From: Prevotella sp. UBA7764
GTDB lineage: Bacteria > Bacteroidota > Bacteroidia > Bacteroidales > Bacteroidaceae
Assembly (NCBI GenBank): GCA_002481295.1
Contig: DLDU01000007.1
Location: forward strand, 1-64,000
DNA length: 64,000 bases
Reading direction: 5' to 3'
Part shown: positions 43,001 through 51,238 of the stretch, one piece after another
How the letters are laid out: each line of letters starts with the position of its first letter
Numbering within the stretch: the stretch's first letter is position 1
Notes under the pieces: generated by a model
What the model saw: only the letters and a program-made list of their open reading frames with translations
What the model was told of the DNA's origin: nothing
Databases searched by the model: none
Translations under genes and position numbers: made by a program

Positions 43001-45517
43001 CTCAGCTTCAGTCACTTCGATCCCGCTATGGAAGGCGTCCTCAATCCCTTCATTGCTGTGAGTGAAGTGCTGATGGCCTCCGGTCCAGTCCGTGTTCGCG
43101 GAACCAAGATGATGACGATGCAACAGTCCCGTGCCGCCAACTTTGCAGGCAGTGACATCGCATATAAGGATGCGGCAGGCCATGATGTTGTCGTTGGCTA
43201 CGCACCAAAAGCTGCAAACGTAGAGAATGCCGAGACTTCAAAAGTCGGCACGCCTGCCACGCTGCGCGACAACCTCAACGAGACCGCCTTCTTCTTCCCC
43301 AACCTCATGACCGATGCCAATGGCAACGTGAGTTTGACGTTCACCCTGCCTGAAAGCGTCACCACCTGGCACTTCCTGGCTTTGGCACACGACAAGGAGA
43401 TGAACTATGGCCTGCGCAACGACGATGTTGTAGCCCAGAAGACAGTGATGGTACAGCCCAACCTGCCGCGTTTCATCCGCACCGATGACAAGGCGCAAGC
43501 CACAGCACTCATCGTCAACACCAGCAACCGCAATGTCAGTGGACGTGCCCATCTGCAACTGCTCGACGCTGAAACCGAGCGTGTGCTCGCCGAGTGGGAG
43601 AAGCCGTTTACGGTAGAAGCCGGAAAGACGGTACCCGTAACCTTTGACATTGCCGGCAACCAACTGCCCGCCGATGCCCGCCACGAAGGTCTGGTCATCG
43701 CCCGCATCTTGGCAGACGGCAAGGGCTTCAGCGACGGAGAACAGCACTACATGGCCGTCATGCCAAGCCAGGAATACGTCAGCAACACCCGCCCATTCAC
43801 ACTCAGCGGATCCGGCAACACAATCTTCGACCTCAGCCAGCTCTTCCCCAAGAAGGCCAAAGACAGCAAGCTGACGATCGAATACACCAATAATCCCGCC
43901 TGGCTGATGGTTCAGACACTGCCCACCGTAGCTAATCCCAACAGCCGCGACGCACTCTCTCTGGCCGCTGCCCTCTACGCCAACACCATCGCACGCAGCA
44001 TTGTCAACGCCGATCCAGCCATCGGCAAGACACTGAAGCTCTGGCAACAGGAAGCCGGCAAGGAGACTTCGCTCACCAGCAGCCTGCAAACCAACGAGGA
44101 GCTCAAGAGTCTTGCACTCTCCGAGACGCCTTGGGTCGCTGACGCTGAAAGCGAGACCGCACAGAAGCTACAGCTCGTCAACTATCTCGACAGCACGCAG
44201 ATTGATTACCGTCTCAGCAACTTCACCGACCAGCTCCGCAAGCTGCAGCTCTCCGACGGCTCGTTTGCCTGGTGGCCGGGCATGCCGGGCAGCGCTTACA
44301 TGACCATGAGCATTGCCGAAACGCTTACCCGTCTCAACACCATGACCGGTGCCTCAAAGGAGGTGAACGACATGGTCAAGCGATCCTTCCCCTTCCTCGA
44401 CAAGTACATCGCCGAAGAAGTTGCCGAACTGAAAAAAGCCGAGAAGAAAGGAGCAAAGCATCTTGCTCCGAGCGAGACGGCTTGTCACTATCTCTATACC
44501 TGTGCCCTGGCCAACCGTCCCCGCACAGCCGACATGAGCTATCTCGTAGGTCTGTTGCAGAAAATGCCGACAGCACTGACCATCTACGGTAAGGCCGGTG
44601 CAGCAGTCATCCTCAGTCAGTATGGTCAGAGCCAGCGGGCTAAGGACTATCTCCAAAGTCTGAAGGAATACACTGTCTATAAAGAGGAGATGGGGCGCTA
44701 CTTCGACACGCCGCAGGCTCTCTACAGTTGGTGCGACTACCGCATCCCCACACAGGTAGCAGCCATCGAAGCCCTGAAACGCCTGCAGCCCTCTGATACC
44801 AAGACCATAGAAGAGATGCAACGCTGGCTCTTGCAGGAGAAACGCACCACGGGTTGGTCGACACCTCTCAACACCGTCGATGCCGTCTATGCCTTCCTTA
44901 CCAACGACAAGGGCAAAGCACAATTGTCGCTCCTTGCTCCGCAGACGCAAAAAACAACTTTCTCTGTCGACGGTCAGGCGATGACGATGCCAAAGGCTAC
45001 GGCCGGACTCGGATATGTCAAGACCACCATTGACCAAGCTGCCAACAGCAAGACGCTGACCATCGACAAGCCAGTCGCCGGCACTTCCTGGGGTGCGCTC
45101 TATGCCCAATACTGGCAGACTGCCACTGAGACGGAAGCCTCGGGCAGCGGCATGACCGTCAGACGCGAGATCCTCCACGACGGCAAGACGCTGAAGGTAG
45201 GCGACAAGGTGCGCGTGCGCATCACGATTGTTGCTGACCGTGACTACGACTTCGTGGCTGTCCAGGACAAGCGTGCGGCCTGCCTGCAGCCGGTGCGTCA
45301 GTTCAGCGGTTACTATGGTGGCTACTATCTGGCCCCGCAGGACAACGTGACAAACTATTATTTCAACATGCTCTCCAAGGGCAAGCACGTCGTCGAAACC
45401 GAGTACTTTGTCGACCGGGCCGGCACTTACACGACAGGCACCTGCACCGTGCAGTGCGCTTACAGTCCGGCCTTCAGCGCCCGTGACAAAGCCCTAAAGA
45501 TCGTCTGCGAGCAATAG
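40004..45517 (+). CDS. Bacterial alpha-2-macroglobulin family protein, no thioester
   Basis: An 1837-residue secreted protein, signal peptide MKKIVCVLAALALSASMYA. The N-terminal 250 residues are helical. Macroglobulin (MG) domains follow (e.g. RSLYRPGQTLHATAIAYN near 503). The A2M domain lies near 1090-1130 (AFFFPNLMTDANGNVSLTF, TWHFLALAHDKEMNYGLR). An alpha-alpha toroid and the C-terminal receptor-like part close the protein. Where a thioester CxEQ would stand the sequence reads VANPNSRDALSLAAALYAN, so no covalent trapping is expected. Such proteins may inhibit proteases or protect the envelope. Longest gene in the window. Codon use is like its neighbours. Confidence 0.9.
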   Translation: MKKIVCVLAALALSASMYADSFTSLWKQVTTARQKDLPKTELQWLDQIVKKARQEKAYGQLLKAKWMEVETQSRVAPDSLDVMRQRLETDYTRLTDPTLRAVYAAALGKAYQDSYDKDNQAKEKLWFGRAMANPDLLAKHKCEDYEPAIVEGIDSKIFYGDLLHVIGLEAKDYKTLHDYYAKQGNRPAACLTALWMQQAKGQQTDCALRKSKCVQCLDSLMNAYQDLRECGEIAIARYNAMSQTSDVTAEHRVNFINYALSRWGDWQRMNVLRNALEELQAPSFSINAGDGVLLPNQERLVRINSIRNINTLTLKVYRLNLNGDTRLNPNSKRDYERIAKLIFPGEIQSVTRQYYGQPAWKESTDSIRLKALPVGVYLIETTTSNTGIEPQRTLLRVSDLSVLHQPQPGKAIRFVTVNATTGKPIAGAHLRFFTYNGNTQKTLQTLTTGRNGEAVLRYGDERPNYYVAYTDDDKALPIQNVYDNFYYWNNKREHHNISLFTDRSLYRPGQTLHATAIAYNVNDSTMQSAVAGSKTITLTLRDANGKEVSRQTVTTDDFGTASADFTLPQHGLTGTFSLMASSDNSSTGYASVHVEQYKRPTFQIDFDKYTQTYQAGDTLRVRGVAKTYSGVPVQGGKVIYTVRRSPMLWWYRTVGGETALLTDSTVTADDGSFTVKLPMTYPDNIDLNQRFGYRITAVAKVTSLSGETQEATTMMPLTNRSAVLSSTLPNQCLRDSLKTFLFSCKNMNGESIKANVSYRFNDRAWATVQTDTPINIYRKLASGEHHLEAICQGDTLRSDIVVFTYSDRHPGTTTHDWYYLSSHQFTEGSPIYLQVGSSDKDVHVFYTVFASDKIIKQGQGTLSNEVRTEKIQYKSEYGDALTLALAWVKNGKCYTHYDVLTRPQPDKQLHLTWKTFRDKLIPGQKETWTLQVTNAKAKPAKAQLLATMYDKSLDAIYPHNWNFSLDFASSILSARWNTSRWSAIGLYGYQNYRAYNVRDLSFSHFDPAMEGVLNPFIAVSEVLMASGPVRVRGTKMMTMQQSRAANFAGSDIAYKDAAGHDVVVGYAPKAANVENAETSKVGTPATLRDNLNETAFFFPNLMTDANGNVSLTFTLPESVTTWHFLALAHDKEMNYGLRNDDVVAQKTVMVQPNLPRFIRTDDKAQATALIVNTSNRNVSGRAHLQLLDAETERVLAEWEKPFTVEAGKTVPVTFDIAGNQLPADARHEGLVIARILADGKGFSDGEQHYMAVMPSQEYVSNTRPFTLSGSGNTIFDLSQLFPKKAKDSKLTIEYTNNPAWLMVQTLPTVANPNSRDALSLAAALYANTIARSIVNADPAIGKTLKLWQQEAGKETSLTSSLQTNEELKSLALSETPWVADAESETAQKLQLVNYLDSTQIDYRLSNFTDQLRKLQLSDGSFAWWPGMPGSAYMTMSIAETLTRLNTMTGASKEVNDMVKRSFPFLDKYIAEEVAELKKAEKKGAKHLAPSETACHYLYTCALANRPRTADMSYLVGLLQKMPTALTIYGKAGAAVILSQYGQSQRAKDYLQSLKEYTVYKEEMGRYFDTPQALYSWCDYRIPTQVAAIEALKRLQPSDTKTIEEMQRWLLQEKRTTGWSTPLNTVDAVYAFLTNDKGKAQLSLLAPQTQKTTFSVDGQAMTMPKATAGLGYVKTTIDQAANSKTLTIDKPVAGTSWGALYAQYWQTATETEASGSGMTVRREILHDGKTLKVGDKVRVRITIVADRDYDFVAVQDKRAACLQPVRQFSGYYGGYYLAPQDNVTNYYFNMLSKGKHVVETEYFVDRAGTYTTGTCTVQCAYSPAFSARDKALKIVCEQ

Positions 45518-45529
45518 ACAAAAAAGATA

Positions 45530-45650
45530 GAGGCCTTAGATGCTATAGAGACCATAGAAGCTATAGACTCAATAGTCTCTATAGAAAGCTATAGACTCTA
45601 TAGAATCTATAGAGCTATATAGAAGCTATAGCCTCTATAAAAACCATATA
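45530..45650. repeat. CTATAGA low-complexity array
   Basis: CTATAGA-like heptamers recur about ten times, partly as the self-complementary CTATAG, between the macroglobulin gene and the DUF1573 gene. It may form several alternative small hairpins. No gene. Confidence 0.75.
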
Positions 45651-45665
45651 AAGAAGAAACCAAGC

Positions 45666-46832
45666 ATGAACGCTAAGAAATTGTTTATCAAGCATATCAC
45701 TCCCCTCTCCTTTGGAGAGGGGTTGGGGGTGAGGCTCTCTCCCTCCTATAGAGAGGGGCTGGGGGTGAGGCTCTTGGGTAAAGCTCTCCTCCTCCCCACC
45801 CTTTTCCTCCCTCTTTCTCTCTCTGCCCAACGCCTTTCCACAGAGAGCGCCGCCATCGACTGTGGTCAGGTGCTCTTCGGCCATCCTGTGACCGCCGTCT
45901 ACGAGATGCGCAACAGCGGCAACCAGCCGCTGACCATCAAAGACGTGCGCACCAGTTGCGGCTGCACGACCGTCGACTGGCCGTCGACAGCCATCGCCAC
46001 AGGCAAGAACTTCCAGATCACCGTACGCTACGACGCCCAAACGATGGGCCACTTCAACAAGCAGATAGGCATAGAGAGCAATGCCGCCGACACGATGATG
46101 GTGCTCTCATTGCACGGCGTTGTCGTTCCCTCGTTGGCTACCTTTGTGGGAAAATACGATTACAAGATCGGTGACCTGCGCCTCGACCACAACGACGTAG
46201 AGTTCGACGACGTGAACCGTGGGGACAAGCCTGTACAGCAGATACACATTATTAATAAAGGAGAACAGACGCTGCAGCCAGTGGTCATGCACCTGCCCAG
46301 CTACCTCAAAGCCTCCGTCTCACCGACACAACTGGCACCCGGACACAGCGGTGTGGTGACGCTGATGCTCGACTCACGGGCCATCCGCGACTTTGGCCTC
46401 ACCCAGTCGTCCATCTATCTCGGCATGTTCCCCGGTGACAAGGTGGCGCCGGAGAAAGAGATCTCTGTCTCGGCCGTCATCCTTCCCGACTTCGATCACC
46501 TCACCGATGCCCAGCGCGCCAATGCGCCAAAGATGATTCTCAGTGCTGAGAAGATCGATCTTGGACACTTTGACGGCAAGGACAAGAAGAAAGGGGTACT
46601 TGAAATCACCAACGCAGGCAAGCGTACGCTGAAGGTGCGCTCACTGCAGATGTTCACCACTGGCTTGGAAGTATCGCTCAACAAAACTCAGATTGAGCCT
46701 GGCAAGACAGCTAAACTCAAGGTCACGGCCTATGCCAAGCAGTTACGCAAAGCCCGTTCTAAGCCCCGTATTCTGATGATCACCAACGATCCCAATCAGA
46801 CCAAAGTCATTCTCAACGTCAACGTAGAATAA
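45666..46832 (+). CDS. DUF1573 (Ig-like, ASPM/SPD-2/Hydin-type) secreted protein with REP element in its 5' end
   Basis: A 388-residue protein with several Ig-like domains. The first has the DUF1573 core NSGNQPLTIKDVRTSCGCTT. Residues about 12-36 (two GEGLGVRL peptides) are translated from a REP-like pair at 45698-45772. They interrupt the signal peptide between MNAKKLFIK and the hydrophobic LLPTLFLPLSLSAQ. The REP keeps the frame open. Real translation might start downstream at GTG 45765 or TTG 45774, which would give a clean signal peptide. The role is unknown. Confidence 0.8.
   Translation: MNAKKLFIKHITPLSFGEGLGVRLSPSYREGLGVRLLGKALLLPTLFLPLSLSAQRLSTESAAIDCGQVLFGHPVTAVYEMRNSGNQPLTIKDVRTSCGCTTVDWPSTAIATGKNFQITVRYDAQTMGHFNKQIGIESNAADTMMVLSLHGVVVPSLATFVGKYDYKIGDLRLDHNDVEFDDVNRGDKPVQQIHIINKGEQTLQPVVMHLPSYLKASVSPTQLAPGHSGVVTLMLDSRAIRDFGLTQSSIYLGMFPGDKVAPEKEISVSAVILPDFDHLTDAQRANAPKMILSAEKIDLGHFDGKDKKKGVLEITNAGKRTLKVRSLQMFTTGLEVSLNKTQIEPGKTAKLKVTAYAKQLRKARSKPRILMITNDPNQTKVILNVNVE
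45698..45772. repeat. REP-like palindromic pair inside the DUF1573 gene
   Basis: Two units of 36-38 bp. CCCCTCTCC-TTT-GGAGAGGGG then TTGGGGGTGAGGCT is followed by a second CCCTCC-TATA-GAGAGGGG then CTGGGGGTGAGGCT. A relative lies at 63007-63083. The antisense translation of such elements gives the PHPQPLS-type peptides seen in Bacteroidetes annotations. Confidence 0.85.
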
Positions 46833-46857
46833 TCAAAACAGCAAACAAGCAACTCTT

Positions 46858-47715
46858 ATGAACCTCAAAATAGAAATAGATGCCGGCAGTGGCTTTTGCT
46901 TCGGCGTGACCACTGCCATCCGCAAAGCGGAAGAAGAGCTGGCAGCGGGCAAGACGCTCTACTGCCTCGGCGACATTGTTCACAATGGCATGGAGGTGGA
47001 ACGACTCCACAATCAGGGCCTCGTCACCATTGATCACGAACAGCTCAAACAACTCCACCATGCCAAAGTGCTGCTCCGTGCCCATGGTGAGCCACCCTCG
47101 ACCTACGAGGTTGCGCGGCAAAACGACATTGAGATCATCGATGCCACCTGCCCTGTGGTCCTCGCTCTACAGCGTCGCATCAAGAAGCAATACGACAACG
47201 ACCCGTCGGCCCAAATCGTGATCTTCGGCAAGAACGGACACGCTGAGGTGCTCGGACTCGTAGGACAGACGGCCCAGCACGCCATCGTCATCGAGAAATT
47301 CGACGACGTGAAGCATCTCGACTTCAACCGCAACATCTATCTCTACTCGCAGACGACGAAAAGTCTCGACGAGTTCCACCGCATCATCGACTACATACAG
47401 AGCCACATCGCAACCACGGCGACCTTCCGCAGCTTTGACACTATCTGCCGTCAGGTGGCCAACCGCATGCCAAACATCGCCGAGTTTGCCAAGCACCACG
47501 ATGTCATCCTCTTCGTCAGCGGCCGCAAGAGCAGCAACGGCAAGGTGCTCTTCAACGAGTGCCTCACCGTCAACGCCAACAGCCATCAGGTCGAGAGCCC
47601 CGAGGAAATCGACTTCAGCTGGTTCGACAATGCCGAAACCGTAGGCATCTGTGGAGCTACCAGTACGCCAAAATGGCTGATGGAACAATGCAGAGATGCC
47701 ATTCTGACGCACTAA
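46858..47715 (+). CDS. ispH: 4-hydroxy-3-methylbut-2-enyl diphosphate reductase
   Basis: A 285-residue Fe-S enzyme, the last step of the MEP isoprenoid pathway, making IPP and DMAPP. Cluster cysteines: GSGFCFGVTTAI (near 13), DATCPVVLALQ (near 98) and VGICGATSTPKWLMEQ (near 263). HG and SGRKSSNG motifs are also present. Full length. Its usual partners in P. gingivalis, porQ and cmk, lie 7.4 kb upstream. Confidence 0.95.
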   Translation: MNLKIEIDAGSGFCFGVTTAIRKAEEELAAGKTLYCLGDIVHNGMEVERLHNQGLVTIDHEQLKQLHHAKVLLRAHGEPPSTYEVARQNDIEIIDATCPVVLALQRRIKKQYDNDPSAQIVIFGKNGHAEVLGLVGQTAQHAIVIEKFDDVKHLDFNRNIYLYSQTTKSLDEFHRIIDYIQSHIATTATFRSFDTICRQVANRMPNIAEFAKHHDVILFVSGRKSSNGKVLFNECLTVNANSHQVESPEEIDFSWFDNAETVGICGATSTPKWLMEQCRDAILTH

Positions 47716-47786
47716 TCTCATAGGGCACATCATTTGAGAATGTCGTGTTAGAAAATAAAAATAACAAATAAGAAAGGAGTAACAAC

Positions 47787-50375
47787 ATGACATTTGACAA
47801 ATTTACAATCAAGGCGCAGGAAGCCGTGCAGGAAGCTGTCAACACAGCTCAGCAGGCTGGACAGCAGGCCATCGAGCCGGTGCACTTGCTGCAAGGCATC
47901 CTGCTGAAAAGCCGCGATGTCACCAACTTCATCTTTCAGAAGTTAGGTGTCAACGCCATGCAGATTGAAAAGCTCGTACAAGAGGAGTTGAAGCATCTCC
48001 CACGCGTGGAAGGTGGGCAACCCTATTTCTCCAACGACACTAACAAAGTGCTGGAGCGTGCCATCGCAGACTCGCAGAAGATGGGCGACGAGTTCGTCAG
48101 CGTGGAGCCCATCCTCTTGGCTTTACTGGAGGTAAACACCACAGTGAGCCGCATCCTCAAGGACGCTGGCTGCACAGAACAGGAGATGAAGAAGGCCATC
48201 GACGAATTGCGTCAGGGCCAGAAAGTGCAAAGTGCCAGTGGTGACGAGAACTATCAGGCGCTCTCGAAATACGCCCGCAACCTTATCGACGCCGCCCGTC
48301 AAGGCAAACTCGACCCGGTCATCGGACGTGATGAGGAGATTCGCCGTGTGCTGCAGATTCTTTCGCGCCGCACCAAGAACAATCCTATTCTGATCGGTGA
48401 GCCTGGTACCGGTAAGACAGCTATCGTCGAGGGACTTGCCGAACGCATCGTGCGCGGCGATGTTCCCGAAAATCTGAAGAACAAACAGCTCTACTCGCTC
48501 GACATGGGTGCCCTCGTCGCCGGTGCCAAGTACAAAGGTGAGTTTGAGGAACGACTCAAGAGCGTCATCAAAGAGGTGACCAACGCTCAAGGCAACATCA
48601 TTCTCTTCATCGACGAGATCCACACTTTGGTGGGTGCCGGTGGTGGCGAGGGTGCCATGGATGCCGCCAACATCCTCAAGCCGGCACTGGCCCGTGGTGA
48701 GCTGCGTGCCATTGGTGCCACCACCCTCAACGAGTATCAGAAGTACTTCGAGAAGGACAAAGCACTGGAGCGCCGCTTCCAGACCGTCATGGTCAACGAG
48801 CCTGACGAGGTCGACGCCATCTCTATCTTGCGTGGATTGAAGGAGCGCTATGAGAACCACCACAAGGTTCGTATCACCGACGATGCCTGCATCGCAGCTG
48901 TGAAACTCTCGGAGCGCTATATCTCCGACCGTTTCCTCCCCGACAAGGCCATCGACTTGATGGATGAGGCCGCCGCCAAACTGCGTATGGAACGCGACTC
49001 GGTGCCGGAGGAACTCGACGAGATCACCCGCCACTTGAAGCAACTCGAAATTGAGCGCGAGGCCATCAAGCGCGAAAACGATACCGACAAGATCCAGCAA
49101 CTCGACAAGGAAATTGCCGAGCTGAAGGAGAAAGAGCATCAGTTCCGGGCTAAATGGGAAGCCGAAAAAGGGCTCGTCAACAAGATCCAGCAAGACAAGC
49201 AGGAGATCGAGAACCTGAAGTTCGAGGCCGACAAAGCCGAGCGCGAAGGCGACTACGGCAAGGTGGCTGAAATCCGCTACGGTAAGCTGAAAGAGTTGCA
49301 GGACGACATCAAGAAGATCCAAGAGCAACTCAAGTCGACCCAGGGCGGTGAGGCCATGGTGCGCGAGGAGGTTACTGCCGACGACATCGCCGAGGTGGTG
49401 AGCCGCTGGACAGGCATACCCGTGACACGAATGATGCAGAGCGAGCGTGAGAAACTGCTCCATCTCGAGGAGGAACTCCACAAGCGTGTCGTCGGTCAGG
49501 ACGAAGCCATCAAGGCTGTCGCCGACGCTGTGCGCCGCAGCCGTGCCGGACTGCAAGATCCGAAACGCCCGATCGCATCGTTCATCTTCCTCGGTACGAC
49601 CGGTACGGGTAAGACTGAGCTCGCCAAGGCTTTGGCTGAGTATCTCTTCAACGACGAGAATATGATGACGCGAATCGATATGAGTGAGTATCAGGAAAAG
49701 TTCAGCGTCACCCGTCTCATCGGTGCACCTCCGGGGTACGTCGGCTACGATGAGGGTGGTCAACTGACTGAGGCTGTGCGTCGGAAACCTTACAGCGTGG
49801 TGCTCTTCGATGAGATCGAAAAGGCTCATCCCGATGTTTTCAACATCCTGTTGCAGGTGCTCGATGATGGCCGTCTGACCGATAACAAAGGCCGCACGGT
49901 CAACTTCAAGAACACGATCATCATCATGACGTCGAACCTCGGCAGCCAGTACATCCAGCAACGCTTCGAGAATCTCAATGACAGCAACCGTAAGGAGGTC
50001 ATTGACGACACGAAGAAAAACGTGATGGAGATGCTCAAGAAGACCATCCGCCCAGAGTTCCTGAACCGTATTGACGACATCATCATGTTCCTGCCGCTTA
50101 CGCAGACTCAGATAGCACAGGTGGTGACGCTGCAGATGAACCGCGTTAAGAAGATACTCGAACCACAAGGCTTCGAGTTGAAGTGGACGCCCGCAGCCAT
50201 CGACTACCTTGCCAAGGTCGGCTACGATCCGGAGTTTGGTGCCCGTCCTGTGAAGCGTGCCATCCAGGACTACGTGCTCAACGACCTCTCGAAGAAGATT
50301 CTCGCAGAGGAAGTAAAGCGCGACAAGCCCATCATCGTCGATGCCAACGGCGCTGGCATGCAGTTTAGAAACTAA
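47787..50375 (+). CDS. clpB: ATP-dependent disaggregase ClpB
   Basis: An 862-residue Hsp100 protein. The N-terminal Clp repeat domain is followed by AAA-1 with [20 protein letters not shown] (near 204), a long coiled-coil middle domain (about 410-525), AAA-2 with [20 protein letters not shown] (near 603), and the C-terminal small domain. It resolves protein aggregates with DnaK. The coiled-coil length is that of ClpB, not ClpA or ClpC. No CIRCE element is visible in the 71-bp upstream gap. A strong terminator follows. Confidence 0.96.
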   Translation: MTFDKFTIKAQEAVQEAVNTAQQAGQQAIEPVHLLQGILLKSRDVTNFIFQKLGVNAMQIEKLVQEELKHLPRVEGGQPYFSNDTNKVLERAIADSQKMGDEFVSVEPILLALLEVNTTVSRILKDAGCTEQEMKKAIDELRQGQKVQSASGDENYQALSKYARNLIDAARQGKLDPVIGRDEEIRRVLQILSRRTKNNPILIGEPGTGKTAIVEGLAERIVRGDVPENLKNKQLYSLDMGALVAGAKYKGEFEERLKSVIKEVTNAQGNIILFIDEIHTLVGAGGGEGAMDAANILKPALARGELRAIGATTLNEYQKYFEKDKALERRFQTVMVNEPDEVDAISILRGLKERYENHHKVRITDDACIAAVKLSERYISDRFLPDKAIDLMDEAAAKLRMERDSVPEELDEITRHLKQLEIEREAIKRENDTDKIQQLDKEIAELKEKEHQFRAKWEAEKGLVNKIQQDKQEIENLKFEADKAEREGDYGKVAEIRYGKLKELQDDIKKIQEQLKSTQGGEAMVREEVTADDIAEVVSRWTGIPVTRMMQSEREKLLHLEEELHKRVVGQDEAIKAVADAVRRSRAGLQDPKRPIASFIFLGTTGTGKTELAKALAEYLFNDENMMTRIDMSEYQEKFSVTRLIGAPPGYVGYDEGGQLTEAVRRKPYSVVLFDEIEKAHPDVFNILLQVLDDGRLTDNKGRTVNFKNTIIIMTSNLGSQYIQQRFENLNDSNRKEVIDDTKKNVMEMLKKTIRPEFLNRIDDIIMFLPLTQTQIAQVVTLQMNRVKKILEPQGFELKWTPAAIDYLAKVGYDPEFGARPVKRAIQDYVLNDLSKKILAEEVKRDKPIIVDANGAGMQFRN

Positions 50376-50420
50376 GGCTGAAGGCTGAGGCAACACCCAA
50401 CTTTCCAATCCTATACCATT

Positions 50421-50464
50421 AAGCCGGCTCTTTCCCGCAAAGGAAAGAGCCGGCTTTTTTTGTT
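50421..50464 (+). terminator. Rho-independent terminator of clpB
   Basis: Perfect 15-bp stem AAGCCGGCTCTTTCC (50421-50435) and GGAAAGAGCCGGCTT (50442-50456), 6-nt loop, long T run. Confidence 0.93.
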
Positions 50465-50510
50465 TTTCTACGCAATCCGAACTGTCGTCAGCCAATTATC
50501 TGTCTGAAAA

Positions 50511-50542
50511 TTTGCATATCTCAAACGTTATGATTACTTTTG
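50511..50542 (+). promoter_or_regulatory. Promoter, probably for the HU-like gene with a long leader
   Basis: TTTG (50511-50514), 20 bp, TACTTTTG (50535-50542), full consensus. The next gene starts 285 bp downstream, so the leader would be about 280 nt and would contain two TTCTCTAGAGAA-type palindromes. A separate small RNA is the other reading. Confidence 0.58.
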
Positions 50543-50592
50543 CGAAACGAGTGGAAAAACGCTTTGAAAAGATGAGCTCGCCGAGATGACGA

Positions 50593-50679
50593 AAAATTCT
50601 CTAGAGAATTTTGGCTCAAAAAGGTGAGATGACCTGATAAAAGTACCGTTTTGACGAAAAATTTTCTAGAGAATTTTTT
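50593..50679. repeat. Two palindromes with the TCTAGAGAATTTT core
   Basis: AAAATTCTCTAGAGAATTTT at 50593-50612 is identical to the core at 22111-22130. The variant AAAATTTTCTAGAGAATTTT lies inside 50657-50679. Both follow a GACGA sequence. They stand in the leader of the HU-like gene. The rest of the 451-bp gap (50376-50826) shows only the clpB terminator and a promoter. Confidence 0.85.
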
Positions 50680-50826
50680 AGACACTAATAGCACGCTGAT
50701 AATCAAAAAGTTGCACATCACCTATCAGAAAAGTTTTCACTCACAGAGACACTGAGGCGCTCGCCAACATGACGAAGCCCGGAAGAAAGAAATAAACGTA
50801 AAACAAATTTACCGAATATTGAATCT

Positions 50827-51216
50827 ATGGAATACAAGATTATCAAAGAGACACATCCTACGCTCAAGAACTACGGCAAATACAAGGCCGTGGCTATGCA
50901 CTACAAGACTGTCACGCCCGAGGAGATCGCTGACGAGATCGAGCGAAACTGCTCGGCAAAGAAGTCCGACGTGGACTTGGTGATGGCTGAGTTCACCGAC
51001 ACGTTGGTGCGACACCTCAAAGACGGCGACCGCGTGCGTATCCCGGGACTGGGACTGGCCAAGCTGGAGATCGACAGCGAGAAGGTCGCCAGTCCGCAGG
51101 CATTCCGCTCCACACAGCACATCCATGGCGTGAAGCTCCATCTGCTGCCCGAGAGCAAGCAGGGCATGCAGGAACTCTATAAGGACATCAAATACACAAG
51201 AGCAAAGACAAAATAA
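50827..51216 (+). CDS. HU-HIG type DNA-binding protein
   Basis: A 129-residue Bacteroidetes HU homologue: helical start, then DLVMAEFTDTLVRHLKDGDRVRIPGLGLAKLEI in the HU fold (given in parts, not as one motif), with RSTQHIHGVKLHLLPES in the arm. It binds DNA and may shape the nucleoid. It has an unusually long leader. The OPT transporter starts 22 bp after it. Confidence 0.87.
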   Translation: MEYKIIKETHPTLKNYGKYKAVAMHYKTVTPEEIADEIERNCSAKKSDVDLVMAEFTDTLVRHLKDGDRVRIPGLGLAKLEIDSEKVASPQAFRSTQHIHGVKLHLLPESKQGMQELYKDIKYTRAKTK

Positions 51217-51238
51217 AAACTAACAATCAACAATACAC

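Noticed and set aside
41735..43183. 482-codon minus frame
   Set aside because: Antisense shadow of the macroglobulin gene.
47716..47786. CIRCE heat-shock operator before clpB
   Set aside because: No TTAGCACTC-N9-GAGTGCTAA-like repeat is present in the 71-bp gap.
48123..50495. 790-codon minus frame
   Set aside because: Antisense to clpB and runs across its terminator. Long only because of codon bias.
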